DNA of 64,000 bases from Paenibacillus sp. LHD-38 (GCF_031157315.1 NZ_JAVIFU010000019.1:62001-126000), one strand, 5' to 3'. Shown: positions 22,181 through 31,445, counted from the first letter of the stretch. Numbers and translations are program-made. Notes: a model not told the origin generated them from the letters alone.

Positions 22181-23284
22181 TTATCTTAAATATAACTGAA
22201 GCGGTGACAAGCCGAGCTCCCGTACGCCTTCAGCAACCAAACCGGCAATTTGGATGCCGCCGAGCTCTTGGAAATGCGTATCATCCTGCGCACCGTTTGG
22301 AAAATGAATAAATTCGCCCGGGTACGCCCACATGAACAACGCCTTCGAGGGCTCATCGCCTAGCTGCTCATATAAAGCTTTGCTCTTGGCAGCCAAATCG
22401 ATGAGCGGAACGTCCAGCTCTGCCGCAAGCTGCTTCATTCCAAGCAAATAATCGCCATGCGTATCGATAATCCGGCCTTCTCCGTCAAACTTGCGGCGAT
22501 GCATCGGCGTGATAAGCACCGGGATTGCGCCGCGGGCTCTAGCTTCTTCCACATAGACAGCCAGCATCTCCTTATAGCTGCCAAACGGCTCCGTTGCACG
22601 CTCCTCGTCCGGTTTCTCGTCATTATGACCAAATTGAATCCACAAATAATCGCCGGGCTTGATTTGTTCCAATATAGCAGCCAGCCGCCCTTCATTAATG
22701 AAGCTTCTTGAGCTTCTGCCCGATTTGGCATGGTTGTCAATCGCAACATCCGTCTTAAAATATAGCGGCAGCATCTGCCCCCAACCCGCATAAGGAAAAG
22801 TATCCTGATCGGTCACGGTTGAATCGCCTGCCAAATAAATGGTCGTTGCCTGCTTGGCTTCAACAATCTGCAGCGCATTAATACGCGGCGCAATGCCGGA
22901 GAACGCAAGCCGCAGGCAGCCGTCTGTCACTTTAACCGTGAAGCTGTGTACCGCGTACTGTCCAGCCGAAGTAACCGCCTTATTGAGCACGATGCGTCCA
23001 ACGCCATATTTTAAAGTCGTTGAAGTCGGAGCGATCGCATCGCCCATTGTGGCAGTAATCGTGTATAAGCTATTGGGGAGATCAATCCTAAACACCGTAT
23101 CAAGCGGAATGCAGAATGCACCTCTCAGGCGGTCCTGCTCATCGCGGTTACGTGAGGTGACATGCTCATTCGACTCAAAACCATAGCCTGGAACCTCGCT
23201 GTAAACCGAGCCGGGCAGCACCTGTATATGCGGGGAAGCCGGCGCGCTGCCGATTCCGAAATCAAATTTGAACGAAATAGTCAT
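22181..23284 (-). CDS. SGNH/GDSL carbohydrate esterase (rhamnogalacturonan acetylesterase-like)
   Basis: 367 aa. An N-terminal beta-rich domain (FKFDFGIGSAPA to about residue 140) with IDLPNSLYTITATMGD resembles the galactose-binding-like domain of plant-polysaccharide esterases. The SGNH catalytic part has block I IYLAGDSTVTDQ, block III IQFGHNDEKPD and the C-terminal DTHFQELGG with the catalytic Asp/His. It lacks a signal peptide, so it acts inside the cell, probably deacetylating imported pectin fragments. That fits a genome with rhamnose and arabinoside pathways, but no partner gene is adjacent. Confidence 0.8.
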   Translation of the reverse strand: MTISFKFDFGIGSAPASPHIQVLPGSVYSEVPGYGFESNEHVTSRNRDEQDRLRGAFCIPLDTVFRIDLPNSLYTITATMGDAIAPTSTTLKYGVGRIVLNKAVTSAGQYAVHSFTVKVTDGCLRLAFSGIAPRINALQIVEAKQATTIYLAGDSTVTDQDTFPYAGWGQMLPLYFKTDVAIDNHAKSGRSSRSFINEGRLAAILEQIKPGDYLWIQFGHNDEKPDEERATEPFGSYKEMLAVYVEEARARGAIPVLITPMHRRKFDGEGRIIDTHGDYLLGMKQLAAELDVPLIDLAAKSKALYEQLGDEPSKALFMWAYPGEFIHFPNGAQDDTHFQELGGIQIAGLVAEGVRELGLSPLQLYLR

Positions 23285-23488
23285 GAATACACCATCCTAT
23301 ACGATTATTGTCCTATTGCTAGAATAACAAAACATGCGAAAATAGGAAGTCAATAATTCGGCTATATTGTGCAAAATTCAGATCCGCTGCAAATCGAAGA
23401 CTGGCGGCGAGCACATGCCGCTCTTCTACCGACGCAAATGGCAGCGTGTAACCGGATACGACAAATGAACGCTAGAATACGTCAAAAT

Positions 23489-23516
23489 TTGCGTTAACCG
23501 CGGAATTCCGTATACT
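23489..23516 (+). promoter_or_regulatory. sigma-A promoter of the J-like membrane protein gene
   Basis: TTGCGT (23489-23494), 16 bp, TATACT (23511-23516), 48 nt before the start codon at 23565. The 280-bp gap to the esterase gene (23285-23564) shows nothing else. Confidence 0.5.
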
Positions 23517-23564
23517 AATAGATAGGAATCATATAGGAGCTACTTACTAATTGAGGTGACACGA

Positions 23565-24467
23565 GTGGACGAGTTAAAACAAGCCTATGCAACGATGGGG
23601 CTGCCAGAGCTTGCTGCCAAAGAGGAAGTGGAGAAGCGTTATACGACGCTTATGCGCCAAGCCCGCTCCAGAACGCAGAAGTTGAAGGACAACGCAGAAG
23701 GCTCGGAGGATTCTTTTGCAAAGATTACGCAGGCGTACCGGCTTATTTTGGAGTATGAGGATCGCAAGCTGACCGATGCTTTCAATGAGCAGGAATACGG
23801 CAAATACAAAAAGATGGCTGGACAAGCCCAAAAAATGGATCATTTTTGGCGCTATTACAAATTCCACACGCTCGGAGCTATCGCAGCAGTCGCACTTATT
23901 ATTTACGGGGTTATCAGCTTTATGAACTATCGCGAGGAACAGGAACGGCTCGCCAATCTGCCGCCTGTCGATTTGAATGTCTCCTTTATGGGCAATTATA
24001 TGCTGAAGGAGGATGCGCCGAAAGAAGAGCCGATTGAGACCGCGCTTTTGACAGCGTTTCCCGAATGGAAGAGATTCGTAGCAAGCGTTACCATGGTTCC
24101 TTCAGATGAGCAGGCACAATATGCCTATATGCAAAAGGCCGTACTCGTCTTAGCGACCGAGCATCCGGATGTTTATATCATGGACAAGAATATTTTTGAA
24201 TGGGTAGGCATGCAAGGCGTCCTTATGAATCTTGATGATGCTGTGAACGGCGATCTCGGGCCTCTTATGAAGGACGGCGTCGCGAAAAAGCTGAAAACCG
24301 ACGAAGATACCGAAGAGCATGTATACGGCATCGATCTTAGCAGCAGCGCGCTCGTGGATCAAGTGCCGCTTTATAAAGAGAGCATGATTATCGGCATCCG
24401 GCTTGACAGCAAAAACCCAAACAAAGCAAAGGAATTTATTAAAAAGTATTTAGCTACGATAAAATAA
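23565..24467 (+). CDS. membrane protein with J-domain-like N-terminus lacking HPD
   Basis: 300 aa from GTG 23565, with GAGGTGA 5 nt upstream. Residues 1-70 resemble a J domain: LPELAAKEEVEKRYTTLMRQ, then SFAKITQAYRLILEYEDRKL. The HPD tripeptide that activates Hsp70 is replaced by ARS. One membrane span, HTLGAIAAVALIIYGVISF, lies at about 101-119. The extracytoplasmic part (VDLNVSFMGNYML, YAYMQKAVLVLATEHPDVYI, NPNKAKEFIKKYLATIK) has the feel of a periplasmic binding domain. The gene is monocistronic. Function unknown; HPD loss argues against a classic DnaK co-chaperone. Confidence 0.7.
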   Translation: MDELKQAYATMGLPELAAKEEVEKRYTTLMRQARSRTQKLKDNAEGSEDSFAKITQAYRLILEYEDRKLTDAFNEQEYGKYKKMAGQAQKMDHFWRYYKFHTLGAIAAVALIIYGVISFMNYREEQERLANLPPVDLNVSFMGNYMLKEDAPKEEPIETALLTAFPEWKRFVASVTMVPSDEQAQYAYMQKAVLVLATEHPDVYIMDKNIFEWVGMQGVLMNLDDAVNGDLGPLMKDGVAKKLKTDEDTEEHVYGIDLSSSALVDQVPLYKESMIIGIRLDSKNPNKAKEFIKKYLATIK

Positions 24468-24480
24468 AAATAGCACTCGA

Positions 24481-24540
24481 AAGCCCGAATACGGTACTCA
24501 TTGTCATGATGAATACTGCGTTCGGGCTTATTTATTTTTT
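24481..24540 (+). terminator. intrinsic terminator after the J-like gene
   Basis: AAGCCCGAA (24481-24489) pairs with TTCGGGCTT (24521-24529), with an extended stem inside, followed by ATTTATTTTTT. Confidence 0.8.
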
Positions 24541-24634
24541 AAAAATAAGAGAGGCTTCAGCCGGTATTTTTTGGTAGAATAATGATGTAGCGATGTTTCT
24601 GAATATATTAAACATGCAGAGGAGATTGCCCCGG

Positions 24635-25108
24635 ATGGAAGCGAATGGAAAACGTTTGGAAATAGAAATGGCCGATATTTCCGGCTCCAAATTTCATATG
24701 GTGAACGCGGAAGCTTCGGTTTTTGACGATGTCAATTTAGCCAAAACGCAAATACATAACGTCAACATGAGCAGCATGGTTTTGGATGATGTCAACATGT
24801 CCCATATCAGCATTTCGAATGCGAATTTATCCGGTTTAGAACTTAAAAATGCGAATCTGAGCCATGCCGTGTTTGATCATATTCATTTATTCGGAACCGA
24901 ATTTCGAAATGTAGTCCTTCCAAGTGAAGAATTTGGTAACTATAGCCCTGACGGGGTATACAAACCGGTCGTTTTCCAGCAATCCGATTTGAGCAACGCG
25001 CAGTTTATAAATTGCAATTTATCCAACCTGGATCTTCGTGACTGCAATATCGACGGGTTGAGGATCAATGGAGTATTGCTTGAGGATTTAATCAAGGCAC
25101 AGCAATAA
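24635..25108 (+). CDS. pentapeptide-repeat protein
   Basis: 157 aa from ATG 24635, with GAGGAGA 9 nt upstream. Repeats of the A(D/N)LxX type run through the protein: NLAKTQIHNVNMSSMVLDDV, NMSHISISNANLSGLELKNA, NLSHAVF, and DLSNAQFINCNLSNLDLRDC near the end. They are predicted to build a right-handed quadrilateral beta-helix. An interruption with NYSPDGVYKPVVF splits the helix. Some relatives (Qnr, MfpA) mimic DNA and protect gyrase, but most have no known role; nothing here supports a specific one. Confidence 0.85.
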   Translation: MEANGKRLEIEMADISGSKFHMVNAEASVFDDVNLAKTQIHNVNMSSMVLDDVNMSHISISNANLSGLELKNANLSHAVFDHIHLFGTEFRNVVLPSEEFGNYSPDGVYKPVVFQQSDLSNAQFINCNLSNLDLRDCNIDGLRINGVLLEDLIKAQQ

Positions 25109-25130
25109 TCAAAGGTTCGATCTGAATACA

Positions 25131-25176
25131 AAAAGGCTGACATCGTAGGGCTTCCAGCCTTCTGTGTCAGCCTTCT
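25131..25176. terminator. bidirectional intrinsic terminator
   Basis: AAGGCTGACA (25133-25142) pairs with TGTCAGCCTT (25165-25174), flanked by A and T tracts. It lies between the convergent pentapeptide and lutR genes. Confidence 0.8.
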
Positions 25177-25207
25177 ATTATGATGTCACCTTAAAGCTGC
25201 CGCTAAT

Positions 25208-25933
25208 TTAGCTTTCGCCCAAGTGTTTCAAGACAATCCGCTCAATATGCTGCAAATGCTGCTTCATCCGTTCCGCTGCGAGCTCTGAATCCCGCTGCAC
25301 AATCGCCTCAAAAATCGCAGAATGCTCCTTATAAAGGCGTTCCGCGACAGCTGTGCTTGCATACAGCTCCACCCGCCGAATATCGTGGATCGCCGTTTCG
25401 ATATGATTCATGATCGACTCAAACAGACGCACCATGATCGAGTTATGCGTAGCCCTCGCGAGCGTCAGATGGAATTGCAGATCCAGCCGTTCACCTTCCG
25501 CCTCATTGCCTGCGCTGCGCTCCATTTCCTCGATGAGTGCTCTGAGATGATGACTATCCGCCTCCGTATGCTTAACCGCTGCAATAGCCGCGTTCGATAC
25601 TTCAAGCGATTCGCGAGCCTCTAACAGCTCCAGCACCGTCTTACGGTTCATGCGAAGCGACTCCAGCTCAGGCAGCTCCATATCCGCCGGAACGCTGCGA
25701 ATGACGCGACAGCCGCCGCCTTGGCGAATTTCAATCAATCCCATCGCTTTAAGAGCACTTAACGCCTCCCGGGTTGTCGAGCGGCCAACGCCGAATTGCT
25801 CGGACATTTGCTTGGTTGAGGGAAGCTTATCTCCCACCTTCAGCTTGCCCTCTATAATAAGCCGTTTAACCTGTTCGGTAATTTCCTCGTAATGATTTCG
25901 TTTCGACAGCTTCTCTACTTCTAATGGCGGCAT
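25208..25933 (-). CDS. lutR: GntR-family lactate-utilisation regulator (LutR/LldR)
   Basis: 241 aa. The N-terminal winged helix of the FadR subfamily is clear: YEEITEQVKRLIIEGKLKVG, KLPSTKQMSEQFGVGRSTTR and EALSALKAMGLIEIRQGGGC. The C-terminal FCD domain has the metal-binding His/Asp residues in LDLQFHLTLARATHN and YKEHSAIFEAIVQRD. It sits just downstream of lutABC in the same direction, 91 bp after lutC. A perfect TTGTC-N-GACAA operator in the lutA promoter is the expected target, relieved by L-lactate. Confidence 0.85.
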   Translation of the reverse strand: MPPLEVEKLSKRNHYEEITEQVKRLIIEGKLKVGDKLPSTKQMSEQFGVGRSTTREALSALKAMGLIEIRQGGGCRVIRSVPADMELPELESLRMNRKTVLELLEARESLEVSNAAIAAVKHTEADSHHLRALIEEMERSAGNEAEGERLDLQFHLTLARATHNSIMVRLFESIMNHIETAIHDIRRVELYASTAVAERLYKEHSAIFEAIVQRDSELAAERMKQHLQHIERIVLKHLGES

Positions 25934-26024
25934 AGCCTGTCACCTCCTAAGCGTCAACGGCCGACTTAGCCCTCATGCAGATAAAAAGTCCGTTTCGCAC
26001 CGTCATACTTCTCCACCCATGCGT

Positions 26025-26750
26025 TTACCCAACTAGCAGCGCATACACGATTCCCGGCCCGTGAACGCCGATCGTTAGATCATTTTCAATATCAGAGGAA
26101 CGGCTCGGTCCGGAAATAAAGTGAATGCCTGCCGGAAGCTGCTCTCTGCCTGCTTCATCAAAAGTAACGAGCACCTCGCCGAGTCTGGTTTTCAATCGTT
26201 CAATCGGGATAATGATAATGAGTACGGTTGGCAGCAGACTGACCGAACGCCCTTTATTCGGAGCCGATAATACGGTAACCGAACCTGTATAAGCGACGGC
26301 ATGATCCGCAACGACGATGCCAAAATCCGCTTCAGCCGCGCGCGCTCGCCAATATTGCTCATCATCCGTATTCCACGTCGAGACCTTTGCTTCGGTCAGC
26401 GAGTCTTCCAATGCTAGCGCATCCAGTTCCGGCTGGTTCTGGCGAATGACATATTTGGCACTCATCTCTTCCGCCTTTTGAACGATAAACGCCTTTGCCT
26501 CTTCCATCGATGGAAGACGGGCTATATGACCGCCTACCGATAGGAAATTGTCCGTAAAGGCTTGGATTCGCTCCTCTTCCGACCATTCGAACGCGTTCCA
26601 GAAATCAGGCGCTCCGCGGAACGGATGCTGCGGCTTCTCGTACATTCTCGGATGTCTCAGCTTAGCGGCTATGCCGTTCATAAACTGTTCCTGCTTCGCT
26701 TTCGATTCCGCTTCAAGCTTCTCAAGCCACTGCTTATGCGTATCAGCCAT
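26025..26750 (-). CDS. lutC: lactate utilisation protein C (LutC)
   Basis: 241 aa from ATG 26750, with AAAGGAGG 8 nt upstream. Landmarks are WSEEERIQAFTDNFLSVGGH, AEADFGIVVADHAVAYTGSV and GIHFISGPSRSSDIENDLTI plus GVHGPG near the end, the LUD-domain pattern of LutC/YkgG. It forms the L-lactate oxidising complex with LutA and LutB. It overlaps lutB by 8 bp. Confidence 0.92.
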   Translation of the reverse strand: MADTHKQWLEKLEAESKAKQEQFMNGIAAKLRHPRMYEKPQHPFRGAPDFWNAFEWSEEERIQAFTDNFLSVGGHIARLPSMEEAKAFIVQKAEEMSAKYVIRQNQPELDALALEDSLTEAKVSTWNTDDEQYWRARAAEADFGIVVADHAVAYTGSVTVLSAPNKGRSVSLLPTVLIIIIPIERLKTRLGEVLVTFDEAGREQLPAGIHFISGPSRSSDIENDLTIGVHGPGIVYALLVG

Positions 26751-28272
26751 GACCGTGTCCTCCTTTGCCCTGCTTCTCATCCAGCTCGCGCTTTCGCACT
26801 AGCTCCTCCATCCGGTTTTGCATGGACGGCTCCATCTGCTTAAGTCCTTGCTTCAGCTCTTGGTCAAGCGTCCCCCAGCGATCGCGGAACGATTCCTTAG
26901 GCAGGCTAGGCGTCACGCGATAGGTGTTCCAGCCTTTAAGCGGTCCAAGCTTTGTCTTGATGACTCCGCTGCGCACGACTAGCTTTTGACCGAGTTTCCC
27001 TAATCGCAGCACACCGCCAAGACGCGAGGAATTTCCCATAATAGTGGCAAAGCCCTGCATGCCGATCGATTCCATTTTGCTGCCGTTACCGCTTTCTACC
27101 TTACGTCTGCGCAAATAAACGAGCATATCGTGAAGCGGTATTTTGACCGGACAAGCCTCATAACAAGCACCGCATAAGCTGGAAGCGTTAGCGACATCAT
27201 CCCATTCGGCAATATTTTTATTCAAAGAAGGCGTCAACACGGCTCCAATCGGGCCGCTGTAGGTGCTGCCGTAAGCATGGCCGCCAATATGGCGATAAAC
27301 CGGGCAAGCATTTAAGCATGCGCCGCAGCGGATGCAATTCAGCAGCTCTTGAAATTCAGGGTCGCCTAGCTGGAGCGAGCGTCCGTTGTCGATGATGATG
27401 ATATGCATTTCATCAGGTCCGTCAGCATCCTCGGAGCGGCGCGGCCCGGTAATGCCGGACATATACATCGTCAGCTTTTGGCCAGTCGCCGAACGGGGCA
27501 GCAAGGTCGCCATCACCTCGAGATCAGACCAGGAAGGGATGATGCGCTCCATGCCCATCAGCGTAATTTGTGTTTTTGGAACCGTGCTAACCATGCGCGC
27601 ATTGCCTTCGTTTTCAAAAAGAACCATCGATCCGGTCTCCGCAATCGCGAAGTTGCAGCCGGTCATGCCAATCTCAGCATCGAGGAACTTCTCGCGCAGC
27701 TTCTTGCGTACAAAGCCCGCAAGGGCCGTCGTATCAGGTGGAAGCGTGTAGCCCGCTTCTTTGGAGAGCAAGTCGGCGATTTGGTAACGATTTTTGTGAA
27801 TAGCCGGAATAACGATATGGGAAGGCATTTCTCCCGCAAGCTGAATGATATATTCACCCAAGTCGGTTTCTACCGCTTCTACGCCGATGGATTCAAGCGC
27901 CTGATTGAGATGCAGCTCCTCGGACACCATCGATTTTGATTTTACGACTGATTTGGCGCCCGCATGCTCAGCAATATCCAGCGTTAGCTTAACGGCCTCC
28001 TCCGTCGTATTCGCAAAATGCACATGCACCCCGTTCGCCCGCGCATTGTTTACAAACAAATTCAAATAATAATCCAAGTGCGCAATGGTATGAAGACGGA
28101 TCTGCTTGCCGCGTTCCCGCCACTCCTCCCAATTTCCATGCTCTTCTGTCGCTTTTTTCTTCCCATTGCGCAGCCGCTCAGTTGTAAACCGCACTGCTTT
28201 GCGTAAAAATTCGTCATTGAGGGCGAGATCCGCTCTTGCTTTTACGGTAGCCTCTGTTTTTGCACCAGCCAT
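26743..28272 (-). CDS. lutB: lactate utilisation iron-sulfur protein B (LutB)
   Basis: 509 aa. An N-terminal LUD domain is followed by two ferredoxin-type cluster motifs: CIRCGACLNACP (residues 313-324) and CGACYEACP (367-375). These match LutB/YkgF, the Fe-S subunit of the LutABC lactate dehydrogenase. It lies 2 bp after lutA and overlaps lutC, so all three are translated from one message. Confidence 0.95.
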   Translation of the reverse strand: MAGAKTEATVKARADLALNDEFLRKAVRFTTERLRNGKKKATEEHGNWEEWRERGKQIRLHTIAHLDYYLNLFVNNARANGVHVHFANTTEEAVKLTLDIAEHAGAKSVVKSKSMVSEELHLNQALESIGVEAVETDLGEYIIQLAGEMPSHIVIPAIHKNRYQIADLLSKEAGYTLPPDTTALAGFVRKKLREKFLDAEIGMTGCNFAIAETGSMVLFENEGNARMVSTVPKTQITLMGMERIIPSWSDLEVMATLLPRSATGQKLTMYMSGITGPRRSEDADGPDEMHIIIIDNGRSLQLGDPEFQELLNCIRCGACLNACPVYRHIGGHAYGSTYSGPIGAVLTPSLNKNIAEWDDVANASSLCGACYEACPVKIPLHDMLVYLRRRKVESGNGSKMESIGMQGFATIMGNSSRLGGVLRLGKLGQKLVVRSGVIKTKLGPLKGWNTYRVTPSLPKESFRDRWGTLDQELKQGLKQMEPSMQNRMEELVRKRELDEKQGKGGHGHG

Positions 28273-28274
28273 GC

Positions 28275-28997
28275 TTATTTCACCCCTTCGTATAGAAGCT
28301 CTGCCAAATGCATAACGCGAACGGGCTCGTTGCGATAGCGCAGATTGCCGGCAATATTAAGCAAGCATGCCATATCCAGCCCTACTAATACCTCTGCTTC
28401 CGTCTCAAGAACGTGATCAACCTTCTCTGTCACCATTGCACCGGAGATATCGGCCATTTTGACCGCGAACGTTCCGCCAAAGCCGCAGCAATCCTCTGCG
28501 AAAGGCAGCGGTACGAGCTCCAGCCCTTTCACATTTTGAATGAGCGCGAGCGGTTCATCCTTTACGCCCAGAATCCTGCTTCCGTGGCAGGATGGATGAT
28601 AGGTCACTTTATGCGGAAACGCCGCGCCTACGTCCGTGACGCCCAGCACCTGCACCAAAAACTGAGTAAATTCAAATGATTTGCTCTCCAGCTTATTTGC
28701 GCGCTTCAGCATGACCGGATCATCTTCGAACAGCTTCGGATAATGATGAATCATTCCCGTACAGGAGCCGGATGGTGAAATAACGAAATCGCTGTCCTCA
28801 AAAGCATCCAAAATCGTTTTCGCGGATTCCCTCGCTTCCTTCCAATAGCCGCTGTTAAATGCAGGCTGCCCGCAGCAGGTTTGGACCGTAGGGAACTCCA
28901 ATGAAACCCCATACTTCGCGAGCAAGCGCACCATCGCTTCACCGACCCTTGGATATAGCGCATCGCTTAAGCAAGTAATAAATAATGAGACCTTCAC
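28275..28997 (-). CDS. lutA: lactate utilisation protein A (LutA)
   Basis: 240 aa, GTG start at 28997 with GAGAGGGGTG upstream. Two CCG domains are visible: VQTCCGQPAFNSGYW (about 38-52) and AEDCCGFGGTFAVKM (about 166-180). This is the LutA/YkgE subunit, related to GlpC and heterodisulfide reductase cysteine-rich domains. It is the first gene of lutABC, behind a promoter with a LutR-type operator. Confidence 0.95.
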   Translation of the reverse strand: MKVSLFITCLSDALYPRVGEAMVRLLAKYGVSLEFPTVQTCCGQPAFNSGYWKEARESAKTILDAFEDSDFVISPSGSCTGMIHHYPKLFEDDPVMLKRANKLESKSFEFTQFLVQVLGVTDVGAAFPHKVTYHPSCHGSRILGVKDEPLALIQNVKGLELVPLPFAEDCCGFGGTFAVKMADISGAMVTEKVDHVLETEAEVLVGLDMACLLNIAGNLRYRNEPVRVMHLAELLYEGVK

Positions 28998-29027
28998 ACC
29001 CGCACCCCTCTCGTAATTCTTACACTT

Positions 29028-29056
29028 ATTTTATCAGGTTGTCAGACAAGTTTGAA
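29028..29056 (-). promoter_or_regulatory. lutABC promoter with LutR-type operator in the spacer
   Basis: Minus strand: TTCAAA (29056-29051), 17 bp, TAAAAT (29033-29028). The spacer contains the perfect 11-bp palindrome TTGTCTGACAA (29049-29039), the FadR-subfamily GTC-N-GAC operator type. A repressor bound there would block RNA polymerase directly. Confidence 0.7.
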
Positions 29057-29139
29057 TAAAAAAATTACTAATTGATGTGCTGCGTATCCTATCCATTAGA
29101 TTGGAAAGCTCTTTATTCCGCATGATGTACCAATGAACA

Positions 29140-29172
29140 ACGGCGCTGCGCTTCTGCTGAAGCCAGCGCCGT
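29140..29172 (-). terminator. hairpin after rhaR, weak T tract
   Basis: ACGGCGCTG (29140-29148) and CAGCGCCGT (29164-29172) form a 9-bp GC-rich stem 8 nt past the rhaR stop. The following minus-strand sequence TGTTCATT is only moderately T-rich. Confidence 0.6.
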
Positions 29173-29179
29173 CTATGCT

Positions 29180-29938
29180 CTAAACTGTTGTCACGGTAAT
29201 TTGCTTGTCACTAAGCTGGGTGAGCAGCTCGGGTGACAGGCGTCCGTCAGTAATGATTGTGTTGACATCGCTCAAATCAGCGACATGCGTAAACGCTTGA
29301 ACGCCGAATTTGCTGGAGTCGGCGAGCAGAATCACCTGATCTGCCATGCCGACCATTTTGTGCTTAATGCGTGCTTGGAGCTCGTTCGACTCGCTGATGC
29401 CGCGCTCCAAATGAACGCCCTTGCACGAGAAGAAAGCCTTATCCACATGATACGCATCGAGGGAACGCTCTGCTAACGGACCGACATAGGACAAAGAACG
29501 CGAGGCTAAAATACCGCCAGTCGAGATCACTTCGATCTTTTCCTTGCTGCTCAGCTCCATCGCTACTTTAATCGAGTTAGTTAGCACCGTAAGCGGAATA
29601 TCCGGCATGCTTGCCGCCATATACCACGCTGTCGTGCTGGCATCGAGCAGAATACGATCTTTGGGCTGAATCAGCTTAATCGCTTCCTTAGCAATCCTCT
29701 TCTTCTCGTCCGCTTGCGCAATCTCCCGCTCAAAATAAGGAATTTCCGGCTGCTGATCCTTCACGCTAACCGCACCGCCATGGGAGCGGCGCAAACGACC
29801 GGCTTGCTCCAAGCGGTCGAGATCACGCCGGATCGTTTCCTCGGTCACCTGACATAGCTCGCTCAGCTCCGTCACCCGAATGCTGCCTCTCTCATTAACC
29901 AGCTGTACAATTTTGTCGTATCGTTCCTGGGCCAGCAT
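29180..29938 (-). CDS. rhaR: DeoR-family regulator of rhamnose genes (RhaR/YulB)
   Basis: 252 aa. The DeoR helix-turn-helix is QERYDKIVQLVNERGSIRVT and ETIRRDLDRLEQAGRLRRSH. The sugar-phosphate-binding half includes RILLDASTTAWYMAASMP, EVISTGGIL and ILLADSSKFG. It is the last gene of the rhamnose operon, 38 bp after rhaB, as in Bacillus rhaEWRBMA where a DeoR repressor responds to L-rhamnulose-1-phosphate. Direct and inverted TATTTGTTT motifs near the rhaEW promoter are candidate binding sites. Confidence 0.85.
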   Translation of the reverse strand: MLAQERYDKIVQLVNERGSIRVTELSELCQVTEETIRRDLDRLEQAGRLRRSHGGAVSVKDQQPEIPYFEREIAQADEKKRIAKEAIKLIQPKDRILLDASTTAWYMAASMPDIPLTVLTNSIKVAMELSSKEKIEVISTGGILASRSLSYVGPLAERSLDAYHVDKAFFSCKGVHLERGISESNELQARIKHKMVGMADQVILLADSSKFGVQAFTHVADLSDVNTIITDGRLSPELLTQLSDKQITVTTV

Positions 29939-29975
29939 AGCGTACCTCTTTCACACTTATATTTGAATTCGCCCG

Positions 29976-31445
29976 TTAAGCGATTCCTGTCTTGTCTTTA
30001 AATAATACGTAAGCCTGCTCCCAAGCTTCTTTTTGCTCAGGCTCGTAAACGTCAACCGGGAAGGACTCCCTAATGGCCTTGCGCGCTTCCCAGATATCCG
30101 CAAGCTCGCCGCTGGCAATCCACTGTACGACCATGTTGCCGATCGCGCTTCCTTCGACAGGGCCTGCCCATACCGGCTTGCCGATTGCATTTGCCGTCCA
30201 CTTGCACAGCAGCGTATTCTGAATGCCGCCGCCCACCATATGCAGACCGCCAAAGGTTTGCCCGGACAATTGCTCGGTTAGCTCAAGCACATTACGATAT
30301 TTCAATGCTAAGCTCTCCAAAATACAGCGAACAATCGCTCCTGCATCCGAAGGTGCCGTTTGCCCCGTACGCAAGCAATATTCCGTTATTCGAGCCGGCA
30401 TATCGCCAGGATGAAGAAACAAAGGATCATCCGGATCGATGAATGCCGCGAACGGAGCCGCCTCATCAGCTAGCCTTACTAATTCGGGGAAGGTATACGA
30501 AATTCCTGCACGCTCCCACGAACGTCTGCATTCCTGCAAGATCCATAAGCCCATAATGTTCTTCAGCAGGCGATAAGTGCCGTAAACGCCGCCTTCGTTG
30601 GTGAAATTCAGCTGCTGGGCTTGCTCATTGATAACAGGAGCATCAACCTCCGTACCCATTAGCGACCAAGTGCCGCAGCTCAAGTACGCGAAAGACCGGT
30701 CAAGCGCAGGCACCGCCGCTACCGCTGATCCGGTATCATGCTCCGCCGCCGCATAGACAGGAATGGATTCAATACTCAGCTCCTCGCAAAGAGAGGCCCG
30801 CAGGCTCCCAACCCTTGCGCCAGGCTGAACCACCTTGCCGAACAAGTCCGGCGATATGCCGATTGCGCGGATCAGATCTTCATCCCAGCTGCCCGTTACT
30901 GGATTATACAGCTGGGTTGTCGTCGCATTCGAGAACTCGTTGTACATTTCGCCGGTTAGGAAATAGCGGAGTAAATCCGGAATCATTAGGAAATGCTTCG
31001 CATCTCTTAGCAAGGGCGAATCCGCCTTCTTCAAAGCTGCCAGCTGATAAATCGTATTGAAGGAAAGAAATTGAATGCCCGTCTTCTCGAAAATATCGGA
31101 TGCCGTCAGCTCGCCCACAACCTGCTCCATCACGCCGTCCGTGTGATGATCGCGGTAATGATAAGGATTGCCAAGCAGCTCGCCGTTGCTTCCGATCAAA
31201 CCGAAATCGACTGCCCAGGAATCAATCGCGACGCTGTCCAGCTTAATCTCGCGATGCTTTACTTTAAGCAGCCCCTGCTTGAGCTCATGCAGCAGCCGTA
31301 AAATATCCCACTGCAGCCGATCTCCGACCTGAACCGGATCGTTAGGGAAACGGTGCAGCTCCTCAACCTCGATCTTGCCGTTATTCAGTCGGCCGAGCAG
31401 CGCTCTTCCGCTGCTCGCGCCGAGATCAAAAGCGAGAATCGTCAC
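29976..31445 (-). CDS. rhaB: L-rhamnulokinase (RhaB)
   Basis: 489 aa. It has the FGGY kinase start LAFDLGASSGRALLGRL, the substrate region IDSWAVDFGLIGSNGELLG, and HDTGSAVAAVPA with LSCGTWSLMGTE before the C-terminal nucleotide motif HMVGGGIQNTLLCKWTANAI. It phosphorylates L-rhamnulose to L-rhamnulose-1-phosphate. It overlaps the end of rhaA by 4 bp (ATGA). Confidence 0.95.
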   Translation of the reverse strand: MTILAFDLGASSGRALLGRLNNGKIEVEELHRFPNDPVQVGDRLQWDILRLLHELKQGLLKVKHREIKLDSVAIDSWAVDFGLIGSNGELLGNPYHYRDHHTDGVMEQVVGELTASDIFEKTGIQFLSFNTIYQLAALKKADSPLLRDAKHFLMIPDLLRYFLTGEMYNEFSNATTTQLYNPVTGSWDEDLIRAIGISPDLFGKVVQPGARVGSLRASLCEELSIESIPVYAAAEHDTGSAVAAVPALDRSFAYLSCGTWSLMGTEVDAPVINEQAQQLNFTNEGGVYGTYRLLKNIMGLWILQECRRSWERAGISYTFPELVRLADEAAPFAAFIDPDDPLFLHPGDMPARITEYCLRTGQTAPSDAGAIVRCILESLALKYRNVLELTEQLSGQTFGGLHMVGGGIQNTLLCKWTANAIGKPVWAGPVEGSAIGNMVVQWIASGELADIWEARKAIRESFPVDVYEPEQKEAWEQAYVLFKDKTGIA

